The translations under genes were made by a program, and so were the position numbers. Under the pieces are notes generated by a model that worked only from the letters and a program-made list of their open reading frames with translations, did no database searches and had not been told where the DNA came from. Positions 20,258-31,010 of a DNA stretch of 64,000 nucleotides are shown here, piece after piece. Source of the stretch: Xylanimonas oleitrophica (GTDB lineage: Bacteria > Actinomycetota > Actinomycetes > Actinomycetales > Cellulomonadaceae); assembly GCF_003244315.1 (NCBI RefSeq), contig NZ_QKWH01000013.1:1-64000 (forward strand). Reading direction: 5' to 3'. Every line of letters begins with the position of its first letter. Position 1 is the first letter of the stretch.

Positions 20258-20263
20258 CACGAT
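20258..20263 (+). promoter_or_regulatory. -10 element of the glgX transcript
   Basis: CACGAT lies 6 bases before the ATG at 20270. The match to TANNNT is partial. It supports the ATG at 20270 over an in-frame GTG at 20252. Confidence 0.3.
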
Positions 20264-20269
20264 GGGGGC

Positions 20270-22570
20270 ATGGACGCCACGACCAGCCCGGAGGCCCCCC
20301 GGCCCGTCGTGCGGCCGCTGGTCCGGCCCACGGCGCGCCGCTCCCACGTGCCGCCGCTGGGCGTGCACGTCACGCCCGACGGCGTCGACGTCGCCGTGGT
20401 CGCCTCGCACGCCACGGCGGTGGACCTGTGCCTGGTCGACGTCGTGGACCCCGGCCTGCCCGAGACGGACCCCGCGCGCTACCGCGAGCGCCGCGTGCCG
20501 CTGCTGGGCCCCACCTACGGGGTGTGGCACGCGCACGTGCCCGGCGTGCGCCCCGGGCAGCGCTACGGCTTCCGCGCGCACGGCCCGTGGGACCCGCGGG
20601 CGGGCATGCGGCACAACCCGGCCAAGCTCCTCGTGGACCCCTACGCCCGCGGCCTGGTGGGCTCGGTCACCTACGGTCCCGAGGTCCTCGGGGCCGTGGG
20701 CCACCTGCGCGGGGACGACCCCACCACCCCGGACGGCCGGTGGTGGGTGGCCGAGCCCTACGGCGACCCGGACCCCACCGACTCGCTGCCGTTCGTGCCG
20801 CACTCGGTGGTCATGCCTCCCATGCCGCAGGCCCCGCCGCTGACCCGCCCGCGCGTCCCGTGGGCCGAGACGGTCGTGTACGAGGCCCACGTGCGCGGGT
20901 TCACGCTGCTCGACCCCGCGGTGCCGGAGCCGCTGCGCGGCACCTACGCCGGGATGGCCCACCCGGCCACGATCGCCTACCTGCGCGACCTCGGGATCAC
21001 GACGCTCGAGCTGCTGCCGATCCACGCCTCGGTGTCGGAGCCGCGCCTGGTGGCGCACGGGCTGACCAACTACTGGGGGTACTCGACGCTCGGCTTCTTC
21101 GCCCCCGAGCCGCGCTACGCCACGCGCGCCGCCCAGGAGGCCGGGCCGGCCGCGGTGCTCGACGAGGTGCGCGGCATGGTGCACCTGCTGCACGAGGCGG
21201 GGATCGAGGTGGTGCTCGACGTCGTCTACAACCACACCTGCGAGGGCGGGGACGACCAGCTCCACCTGTCGTGGCGGGGCCTCGACAACCCCCTGTACTA
21301 CCTGCACGACGGCGGCACCCCTGCCGCGCTGGCCGACGTGACCGGGACGGGCAACACCCTCGACTTCCGCCGGCCGCGCGTCATCCAGATGGCGCTGGAC
21401 TCCCTGCGCTACTGGGCGCAGGAGGTGGGGGTGGACGGGTTCCGGTTCGACCTGGCGACGACGCTGGGGCGCGGCTCCTACGGGTTCACGGCCGAGCACC
21501 CGTTCCTCGTGGCGCTGCAGACCGACCCCGTGCTCAGCGGTCTCAAGCTGATCGCCGAGCCCTGGGACGTGGGGCCGGGCGGCTGGCAGACCGGCTCGTT
21601 CCCCCCACCCATGGCCGAGTGGAACGACCGGTTCCGCGACGCGGTGCGCGGGTTCTGGCTCGCCTCCGCCGCCGCCGGCGCGGCCGGGCGCCCCATGGAG
21701 GGCGTGCGAGAGCTCAGCACCCGGCTGGCCGGCTCGGCCGACCTGTTCGGCCACTCGGACCCGCCGCTCGTGCGCGGCCCGGTCGCATCCGTCAACTACG
21801 TCACGGCCCACGACGGCTTCACCCTCGCCGACCTCGTGGCCTACGACCGCAAGCACAACTGGGCCAACGGCGAGGACAACCGCGACGGCACCGGCAACAA
21901 CCTCTCGTGGAACCACGGCGTCGAGGGCCACAGCGCCGGCGACGACACCGCCACCGAGCCGTGGTCCGCCGTCGTGCCCATGCGGCGGCGCTCCCAGCGC
22001 AACCTGCTCGCCATGCTGCTCCTCGCGGCGGGGACGCCCATGATCACCGCCGGCGACGAGGTCGGCCGCTCCCAGCAGGGCAACAACAACGCGTACGCGC
22101 AGGACTCCGAGATCTCGTGGGTGCGCCGAGACCACGACGACGCGGCGCGCGACCTGCTCGCCACCACCCGGTTCCTGCTGGGGCTGCGGCGCGAGCACCC
22201 GGCGCTGCGCGCCGACTCTTTCTTCCTCGGCGCGCCCCGCCGCGGCGAGACCCGCACGGACCTGCTCTGGTTCACCGAGACCGGGGAGCAGATGGACACC
22301 CGCGCCTGGGACGAGCCCGGCCGCCGGGTGGTGCAGATGCTGCGCCCGGGCCCCGGCGAGACCGACTGCGACGTGCTGCTCGTGCTCAACGGCCGCCTCG
22401 ACGACCTCGACGTGAAGCTGCCGCCGCTGCTGGAGGGCGCCGGGCCGTGGGAGCGGGTGTGGAGCTCGACCTGGGACGCCCCGGAGGAGCCCGCCGGCGA
22501 GGAGCGGTGCTCCGGCAGCGCCACGATGGACGCCCTGAGCGTCCAGGTGTTCCTCGCCCGGCGGGGCTGA
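20270..22570 (+). CDS. glgX: Glycogen debranching enzyme GlgX/TreX (GH13 isoamylase type)
   Basis: This enzyme hydrolyses alpha-1,6 branches of glycogen or limit dextrin. It has 766 residues with an N-terminal CBM48-like domain (YGFRAHGPWDPRAGMRHNP) and a GH13 barrel. Catalytic residues are D394 in DGFRFDLATTLG, E430 in LIAEPWDVGPGGWQ and D515 in YVTAHDGFTLADL. The segment RKHNWANGEDNRDGTGNNLSWN is characteristic of the isoamylase/GlgX subfamily. The ATG at 20270 fits a short or absent leader. Its place next to glgE-treS-mak and glgB suggests turnover of the glucan those genes build. It is divergent from etfB. Confidence 0.93.
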   Translation: MDATTSPEAPRPVVRPLVRPTARRSHVPPLGVHVTPDGVDVAVVASHATAVDLCLVDVVDPGLPETDPARYRERRVPLLGPTYGVWHAHVPGVRPGQRYGFRAHGPWDPRAGMRHNPAKLLVDPYARGLVGSVTYGPEVLGAVGHLRGDDPTTPDGRWWVAEPYGDPDPTDSLPFVPHSVVMPPMPQAPPLTRPRVPWAETVVYEAHVRGFTLLDPAVPEPLRGTYAGMAHPATIAYLRDLGITTLELLPIHASVSEPRLVAHGLTNYWGYSTLGFFAPEPRYATRAAQEAGPAAVLDEVRGMVHLLHEAGIEVVLDVVYNHTCEGGDDQLHLSWRGLDNPLYYLHDGGTPAALADVTGTGNTLDFRRPRVIQMALDSLRYWAQEVGVDGFRFDLATTLGRGSYGFTAEHPFLVALQTDPVLSGLKLIAEPWDVGPGGWQTGSFPPPMAEWNDRFRDAVRGFWLASAAAGAAGRPMEGVRELSTRLAGSADLFGHSDPPLVRGPVASVNYVTAHDGFTLADLVAYDRKHNWANGEDNRDGTGNNLSWNHGVEGHSAGDDTATEPWSAVVPMRRRSQRNLLAMLLLAAGTPMITAGDEVGRSQQGNNNAYAQDSEISWVRRDHDDAARDLLATTRFLLGLRREHPALRADSFFLGAPRRGETRTDLLWFTETGEQMDTRAWDEPGRRVVQMLRPGPGETDCDVLLVLNGRLDDLDVKLPPLLEGAGPWERVWSSTWDAPEEPAGEERCSGSATMDALSVQVFLARRG

Positions 22571-22608
22571 GCCGCGCAGGACCGAGCCACCCAGGGCTGA
22601 GCCCGGCG

Positions 22609-22625
22609 GCGCACCGACGGTGCGC
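22609..22625 (+). terminator. Small hairpin downstream of glgX
   Basis: GCGCACC and GGTGCGC pair over 7 bases around GAC in the 121-base gap between glgX and the FAD dehydrogenase gene. No T-tract follows, so the call is weak. Confidence 0.3.
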
Positions 22626-22679
22626 GGGCAGCCCCGCGCCCCGCCTGCGCGCCACGGGCCGCGGGCCGCGGGGCCCGGG

Positions 22680-22685
22680 TACCGT
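22680..22685 (+). promoter_or_regulatory. -10 element of the FAD dehydrogenase gene
   Basis: TACCGT lies 6 bases before the ATG at 22692 with no Shine-Dalgarno sequence, consistent with leaderless transcription. Confidence 0.4.
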
Positions 22686-22691
22686 GCCCGC

Positions 22692-24404
22692 ATGAACGCC
22701 GACGTCGTCGTCATCGGTGCCGGGCTGTCCGGCCTCGTCACCGCCACCGAGCTCGCCGCGACGGGCCGCCGCGTCGTCGTGCTCGACCAGGAGCACCCCG
22801 ACAGCCTGGGCGGGCAGGCCTGGTGGTCGTTCGGCGGCCTGTTCCTCGTGGGATCGCCCGAGCAGCGGCGCGTCGGTGTCCACGACTCCGCCGAGCTGGC
22901 GTGGGCGGACTGGCTGGGCTCGGCCGGGTTCGCCCCCGGCGCCGCACAGGGCCACGGCCCCGACCGGCACGGGTACGCGTGGGCGGAGCACTTCGTCGAG
23001 TTCGCCGCCGGCGGCATGCGCTCGTGGCTGCACGGCAAGGGCGTGCGGTGGTTCCCGCTCGTGCAGTGGGCCGAGCGCGGCGGCTACCCGTACGGCGCCG
23101 ACGCCGCCCACGGCAACTCCGTCCCGAGGTTCCACGTCACGTGGGGCACCGGGCCCGCGCTGCTCGCCCCGTTCGTCGCCGCCGCGAAGACGCTGCGTGA
23201 CCAGGGCCTGCTCGAGATCCGGTTCCGACACCGCGTCACGTCGCTGGTGACGACCGACGGGCGCGTCACCGGCGTACGAGCCGAGCTGCTCGCCGACGAC
23301 GGCCCCGCCCGCGCCGGCCTGGCGTTCGGCGGGCGGGCCGCCCCGTCGTCGCGCGACGTCGTCGGCGAGACGGAGATCACCGCAGGCGCCGTCGTCGTCG
23401 CCTCGGGCGGCATCGGCGGCAACCACGACCTGGCCCGCGAGCGCTGGAACCCCGGCTACGGCGCCCTGCCACTGCGCATGCTGCAGGGCGTGCCCGACTC
23501 CACCGACGGGCTCATGCTGGGCGTCGCCGCCGACGCCGGGGCCGCGCTGGTGCACACCGGACGCATGTGGCACTACCCCGAGGGCATCGCCAACCACTCC
23601 CCCGTCTGGACCGACCACGGCATCCGCATCCTGCCCGGCCCCTCGTCCCTGTGGCTCGACGCCGACGGGCAGCGCCTGCCCGCCCCGCTGTTCCCCGGGT
23701 TCGACGCCCTCGGAGCCCTGCAGCACATCACCAGCCGAGGGCACGACCACTCCTGGTTCGTGCTCAACCGGACCATCATGGAGACGGAGTTCGCGCTCTC
23801 CGGCTCCGAGCAGAACCCCGACCTGACCGGCAAGGACGTGCGACTGCTCGCCCAGCGGGTGCTGCCCCGCGCCGTCGGGCCGGTGGCGCGGTTCGCCGCC
23901 GAGTCCCCCGAGTTCCTGTGGGCCCCCACGCCCCACGAGCTCGCCGCACGGATGAACGCCCTCACCGAGGCCACGCCCGGGTCGTCCGGGCACGTCGACC
24001 CTGACGAGCTCGCGAGCACCGTGGCGCTGCGCGACGCCCAGGTGGCCGCCGGCCTCGGCAAGGACCCCCAGGTGGTGGCCACCGCCGCCGCCCGGCGGTT
24101 CTGGGTGGACCGACGCATCCGGGTGGCACCGCCGCGCCCGCTGACCGACCCGAAGGACGGCCCCCTCCTGGCCGTGCGCCTCTCGGTGCTGACCCGCAAG
24201 ACCCTCGGTGGCGTGTGGTGCGACCCGTCCGGGCGGGCTCTGCGCGCCGACGGCACCGTGCTGCCCGGGCTGTGGGCCGTGGGCGAGGCCGCCGGGTTCG
24301 GCGGCGGCGGCTCGCACGGGCACCGCGCCCTGGAGGGCACGTTCCTCGGCGGGTGCCTGCACACCGGCCGCGTCACGGCCCGCGCGCTCGCGGACCACCT
24401 GTGA
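22692..24404 (+). CDS. FAD-binding dehydrogenase (flavocytochrome c / ketosteroid dehydrogenase-like)
   Basis: This is a 570-residue soluble flavoprotein. The N-terminal Rossmann motif is VVVIGAGLSGLVTATELA with the acidic residue at VVVLDQE. The C-terminal FAD motif is LPGLWAVGEAAGFGGGGSHG followed by LEGTFLGGCLHTGR. The middle holds GAVVVASGGIGGN, as in the FAD-dependent oxidoreductase 2 family that includes fumarate reductase-type and 3-ketosteroid dehydrogenase proteins. The best description is the actinobacterial 'FAD-binding dehydrogenase' group; the substrate is unknown. The start is ATG at 22692, with a -10 hexamer 6 bases before it. It sits between glgX and glgE on the same strand but has its own promoter signal, so a link to glucan metabolism is not implied. 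Confidence 0.8.
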   Translation: MNADVVVIGAGLSGLVTATELAATGRRVVVLDQEHPDSLGGQAWWSFGGLFLVGSPEQRRVGVHDSAELAWADWLGSAGFAPGAAQGHGPDRHGYAWAEHFVEFAAGGMRSWLHGKGVRWFPLVQWAERGGYPYGADAAHGNSVPRFHVTWGTGPALLAPFVAAAKTLRDQGLLEIRFRHRVTSLVTTDGRVTGVRAELLADDGPARAGLAFGGRAAPSSRDVVGETEITAGAVVVASGGIGGNHDLARERWNPGYGALPLRMLQGVPDSTDGLMLGVAADAGAALVHTGRMWHYPEGIANHSPVWTDHGIRILPGPSSLWLDADGQRLPAPLFPGFDALGALQHITSRGHDHSWFVLNRTIMETEFALSGSEQNPDLTGKDVRLLAQRVLPRAVGPVARFAAESPEFLWAPTPHELAARMNALTEATPGSSGHVDPDELASTVALRDAQVAAGLGKDPQVVATAAARRFWVDRRIRVAPPRPLTDPKDGPLLAVRLSVLTRKTLGGVWCDPSGRALRADGTVLPGLWAVGEAAGFGGGGSHGHRALEGTFLGGCLHTGRVTARALADHL

Positions 24405-24524
24405 GCGCCCCGGGAGGCGGCCGGGCGGGCACCGGTCGCTACCACGTGCCCGCCGCGTACGCAGGCCGTTCACCAGGGCGGGACACCCCGGGGCCAGCGC
24501 GCGCGTGGCCCCGGCCCACCTGGA

Positions 24525-24530
24525 TAGCGT
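24525..24530 (+). promoter_or_regulatory. -10 element of the glgE-treS-mak operon
   Basis: TAGCGT precedes the GTG start by 7 bases and no Shine-Dalgarno sequence is present. The operon is probably read from a leaderless message. Confidence 0.45.
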
Positions 24531-24537
24531 GGGCCGC

Positions 24538-27134
24538 GTGACGACGAGCCCGCGCAAGCGAAACACCTCCGGGAACGCGAAGCCGAAGGCCGCAGTCCCG
24601 GCCCCGGCCCCGGCAGAGCCCGCCGCGCCCGCGGGCACGGCCCCGCACGACGCCGCACACCACGAGGTCGCACCGGGTGAGGCCGGCTCGCCGTCCGAGG
24701 CGGAGGCCCCCGGGGCGGGCTCGGGCAAGAGCCCTCGCAAGGCCGCGCCGAAGACCTCGACGAAGACGCCCGCAAAGGCGCCGAAGGCGGCACCGGCGAG
24801 CGCGACACCAGCGAAGGCTCCGGCACAGAGGGCCACGCGGGCCCGCGGCACCTCTCCGGCCAGGGCGGCGGCCGCTGCGGCGCGCGGGCCGCACGAGGCC
24901 GTGACCGCTGCGGCCGCCCCGACCCCCCCGACCGACGCGGCCCGTACCCGGTCGGGGTCGCGCGCCGCGGCCACCCCGGGCCGGGGCCAGGCCGAGCGCG
25001 CGGCTCCCGCCCCGACGTCGCACGAGGTGCCCGTCGCGGCACCGGGCACGCCCGTGCTGCCCGCACCGCCGGCCCCCGTCGGGCGCATCCCCGTGCTCGA
25101 GGTCTCCCCGGTGGTCGAGGGCGGCCGCTGGCCCGCCAAGGCCGTGGTGGGTGAGGTGGTGCCCGTCGAGGCCACCGTGTTCCGGGAGGGGCACGACGCC
25201 GTCGCCGCGACCGCGGTGCTGCTCGACCCGGCGGGCCAGGTGCACCAGACGGCGCCGATGCGCGACATCGCCCCCGGGCTCGACCGTTTCCAGGGGTTCC
25301 TCCAGCCGGACTCCGAGGGCGAGTGGTCCTTCCGCGTCGAGGCGTGGAGCGACCCCTACGGCACCTGGGCGCACGACGCGACCGTCAAGATCGAGGCCGG
25401 CGTCGACGTCGAGCTCATGCTCGCCGAGGGCGTGCTGCTCTTCGAGCGCATCGTCGCCCCGGAGGCCCAGGCCGCCCGCGTGCCGCAGGACGCGCGGGTG
25501 CTGGCCGACGCTGCCAGCGAGCTCGCGGACACCACCCGACCGGCCGAGGCGCGCCTGGCGATGGCCACCACCCAGGCCGTCAGGGACGCGCTGACGCGCA
25601 GCCCGCTGCGGGACCTCGTCACCGCGAGCGCCACGTACCCGCTGCGGGTGCACCGCCGTCGGGCCCTGTACGGCTCGTGGTACGAGATCTTCCCCCGGTC
25701 CGAGGGGGCGACCCGTGCCGAGGACGGCACCTGGCGGTCGGGCACGTTCGCGACCGCGGCCCGGCGGCTGCCCGCCATCGCCGGGATGGGGTTCGACGTC
25801 GTCTACCTCACCCCGGTGCACCCCATCGGGACCACGTTCCGCAAGGGCCGCAACAACACCCTGGACGCGCGGCCGGGCGACCCGGGCAGCCCGTACGCCA
25901 TCGGCTCGCCCGACGGCGGGCACGAGGCGATCCACCCGGACCTGGGCACCGAGGAGGACTTCCGGGACTTCGTCGCCGCGGCGGCCGAGCACGGCCTCGA
26001 GGTGGCCCTCGACCTGGCCCTGCAGTGCTCCCCCGACCACCCGTGGGTCACCGAGCACCCCGAGTGGTTCCGGACCCGCGCCGACGGCACCATCGCCTAC
26101 GCCGAGAACCCGCCGAAGAAGTACCAGGACATCTACCCGCTGTACTTCGACAACGACCCGGTGGGGCTGCGCGAGGAGATCCTGCGCGTGGTCGAGACGT
26201 GGATCGAGCGGGGCGTGACCCTGTTCCGCGTCGACAACCCGCACACCAAGCCCCTCGACTTCTGGGAGTGGCTGCTGGCGCAGGTGCACGCCAAGCACCC
26301 CGAGGTGATCTTCCTGTCGGAGGCGTTCACCAAGCCGGCCATGATGGCCACCCTGGCCCGGATCGGGTTCCACCAGTCGTACACGTACTTCACCTGGCGC
26401 AACACCAAGGAGGAGGTGCTCGAGTACCTCCAGGAGGTGTCCGGGCCCGCCGGCTCGGTGATGCGCCCGTCGTTCTGGCCCACCACCCACGACATCCTGC
26501 CGCCGTACCTGCAGCACGGCGGCGTCGCCGGGTTCGCGGTGCGCGCCGTGCTCGCCGCGACCGGTTCCCCCACCTGGGGCGTGTACTCCGGGTACGAGCT
26601 GGTGGAGAACGTGCCGCGCCCCGGCGTCGAGGAGCAGATCGACAACGAGAAGTACGAGTACAAGCCGCGCGACTGGTCCCACGCGGACGAGATCGGCGTC
26701 TCGCTCCTGCTGACCAGGCTCAACGAGATCCGGCGGCAGCACCCGGCGCTGCAGCAGCTGCGGAACCTCACGGTGCACCCGGCCGACAACGGCAGCATCG
26801 TGGCGTTCTCGCGTCGCGTGCGCGGCGAGCACCTCGCCCTGGCCTCGGGCCACCAGGACGCGGCTCCGGGCGCCCGCCCGGGCACCGTCGGCACGCCGTC
26901 CGACGACGTCGTCCTCGTGGTGGTCAACCTCGACCCCTGGGCCGCGCAGGAGACGCTCCTGCACCTGGACCTGGAGGCGCTCGGCCTGACCCCGCCGCCC
27001 GGCACCGACGGCAGCGCCCCGTTCTTCGTCGCGCACGACCTGCTCACCGGGGCCACCTACCCCTGGGGCGCGCACCCCTACGTGCGGCTCGACCCGCGCA
27101 CCCAGGTGGCGCACGTGCTCCAGGTGGGCCTGGC

Positions 27135-27138
<4 letters not shown>
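24538..27138 (+). CDS. glgE: Maltose-1-phosphate maltosyltransferase GlgE with long N-terminal extension
   Basis: GlgE adds maltosyl units from alpha-maltose-1-phosphate to the non-reducing ends of alpha-1,4-glucan, releasing phosphate. It has 866 residues. The catalytic residues fit Streptomyces GlgE1: D566 in [16 protein letters not shown] (nucleophile), E595 in [12 protein letters not shown] (acid/base) and D652 in [10 protein letters not shown], with identical spacings of 29 and 57. All are shifted by 172 because residues 1 to about 180 are an Ala/Pro/Lys/Thr-rich low-complexity region absent from known GlgE proteins. The conserved N domain begins at [20 protein letters not shown]. The stop overlaps the treS start in an ATGA. 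The GTG at 24538 is supported by a -10 hexamer 7 bases upstream. Confidence 0.93.
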
Positions 27139-28945
<1,807 letters not shown>

Positions 28946-28949
<4 letters not shown>

Positions 28950-30319
28950 CCGGGCAGGCCGCCGTCACGGTGCGCCCCGCGGGCACGTCGCTGCCCGCGG
29001 ACGTCGCCGCGCTGGTGGCGGCCTGGGCGCCCGGGCGCCGGTGGTACCCCGGCACGGCCGAGGGCAGCACGCCCGAGCCGTGGCTGGAGGTGACCGTCGA
29101 GGGCGCCGACGGCGTCGTGCTCGCGCTGCTGCGGCTCGAGCAGCCCGGCGGCGACGCCGTCGTGCTCCACGTGCCGGTGGTGCTCGTGCCCGTGGCCGAG
29201 CCCGCGGCCGAGGAGCAGGTGGGACCCGGCCTCGTCGGCACCGTCCGCACGGCGTCGGGCACCGTGGCGGTGCACGACGGCGGTGCGCACCCCGCGTGCT
29301 GGCTCGCGCTGCTGCGGGCCACCGGCGGCACCGGTGCGGGCACCGAGGCCGACGCCGCCCGGGTGCTCGCGGGGGCGCGCACGATCAGCGGTGAGCAGTC
29401 CAACACCTCCGTCGTGCTGCCGGGCCTGCGCCTGCCCGAGGCCCCCGCCGGCGCCATGCTCAAGATCCTGCGGACGGTCGCCGCCGGGCCGCACCCCGAC
29501 GTCACCGTGCCCCAGGCACTCACCCGGGCCGGCTACCCCGGCGTGCCGCGCTTCCTCGGCTCGCTCGAAGCCTCCCTGGACGGGGTCCCCTCCCACCTCG
29601 CGGTGCTCTCCGAGCTGGTCCCCGAGGCACGCGACGGCTTCGAGCTGGCCTGCGACCTGGCGGAGCGTGGCGAGCCGTTCGACGCGCTCGCCGCCGACCT
29701 CGGCACCGTCCTCGCCCGCCTCCACGCCACCATGCGCACCGCGCTGCCCGGCGGCGAGCCGCTCGACCCTGCCCGCTTCGTGAGCGGCCTGCGCCGACGC
29801 GCCGACGCAGCCGTCGCAGCCGCCGACGCCCTCGCCCCGCGCGCCCCCGAGATCGCCGCCGTGCTGGACGACCTCGAGCACCGGCTCACCGCGCAGCCCC
29901 GACCACCGAGGCTCCAGGCCGTCCACGGAGACCTGCACCTCGGCCAGGCCCTGCACGGCGCCGACGGGTGGAAGCTCCTCGACTTCGAGGGCGAGCCGCA
30001 GCGGCCCGTCGCCGAGCGCACCGCCCCGGACCTGCCGCTGCGCGACGTCGCCGGGATCCTGCGCTCCCTCGACTACGCCGCCGCCGTCGGAGGCGCTCGC
30101 GACCCGGGCTGGGCCGCGAGCGCCGAGCACGCCTTCCTCGACGCGTACCGCGCCGAGGCCGGGGCGCCGCCGGGCATGACCCCTGACGTCGCCCAGGCCG
30201 TGCTGGGCGCCCTGGTGCTCGACAAGGCCCTGTACGAGGTGGTCTACGAGTCCCGGCAGCGGCCCCGGTGGCTGCACATCCCGCTCGCCGCCGTCGACCG
30301 GGTGCTCGCCGCCGCCTAG
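28946..30319 (+). CDS. mak: Maltokinase
   Basis: Maltokinase phosphorylates maltose with ATP to alpha-maltose-1-phosphate, the GlgE donor. This 457-residue protein has an N-terminal cap ([10 protein letters not shown]), a nucleotide-binding lobe ([12 protein letters not shown] and [16 protein letters not shown]), and the eukaryotic-like kinase catalytic segment [11 protein letters not shown] followed by the metal-binding LLDFEGEP, as in mycobacterial Mak/Pep2. The C-terminal [25 protein letters not shown] is highly characteristic. The GTG start overlaps the treS stop, so the gene is translationally coupled as third in the operon. Confidence 0.93.
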
Positions 30320-30344
30320 GACGCAGCCCTCACGAGCGCGGTGG

Positions 30345-30809
30345 CTACTCCGGCAGCGTCAGCGCCAGCACGAAGAAGGCCGCGAGCAGCACCCAGACCG
30401 TCACTCCGACGCACGCCGCGACCAGCGGTGCCCGACGCCGGTACCACGGCTGCACGTCCACGACCGGGGCGGCCATCGCGGCGGTCACCCCCGGCGTCGA
30501 CCTCGGCACGTCGAGCGCACGAGCCTTCCGCATCCGTGCACGGTTGCCCAGGAGGAAGGCCCACGCCATGAAGCCACCGACGCCCCACCACGCCCACGTC
30601 ATGGTCCGTGCATCGGCGTCCGCGTGCACCGCCTCGGCGCAGTCCCGGCACGCCCAGCCCTTCCACGTCGACAGCCGGAAGAAGATCAGCAGGCTCGCCA
30701 GACCCTGCTGCGTCAGGAGGGTCGCGGGTGCCGAGCCGCAGAGCCCGCACTCTCCCTCGCCGGGCTCGCGCCCTGCCTCGGCGTCCTGGACATCGTTCTC
30801 GACGGTCAT
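30345..30809 (-). CDS. Small two-segment membrane protein with a CxxC-CxxC zinc-ribbon-like head
   Basis: This is a 154-residue protein of unknown function. Near the N-terminus two Cys pairs ([10 protein letters not shown] and [10 protein letters not shown]) could form a zinc ribbon. A hydrophobic stretch [17 protein letters not shown] and a C-terminal segment [22 protein letters not shown] look membrane-spanning. The third of three in-frame ATGs (30809) is chosen because GAGG lies 6 bases upstream; ATGs at 30815 and 30827 are alternatives. It lies on the opposite strand between mak and glgB, which are usually adjacent or close. It converges with mak and is divergent from glgB. Confidence 0.65.
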   Translation of the reverse strand: MTVENDVQDAEAGREPGEGECGLCGSAPATLLTQQGLASLLIFFRLSTWKGWACRDCAEAVHADADARTMTWAWWGVGGFMAWAFLLGNRARMRKARALDVPRSTPGVTAAMAAPVVDVQPWYRRRAPLVAACVGVTVWVLLAAFFVLALTLPE

Positions 30810-31010
30810 CGTCATCCTCGTCGTCATGGGGTGGGTGCACGGCAGAAGGGGGCCAGGCGCCGCGCGCGCGAACTCTATCGGTATCCCCGGGGGCCTGGAC
30901 AAGACCCTGACCTGCACTTTTGTGCCTTGCCCGTGGTGCCTCCACGGTGCGCCAGGGTGGCGCCGCACGTCTGGCACGCGAGGCCCCTGCACCCGTGGAA
31001 GGGTGAGGCC

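Noticed and set aside
30810-31010. Promoters in the gap between the zinc-ribbon gene and glgB
   Set aside because: TAGAGT (30877-30872, minus strand) with TTGTCC at a 19-base spacing is suggestive but too weak to call, and nothing convincing faces glgB.
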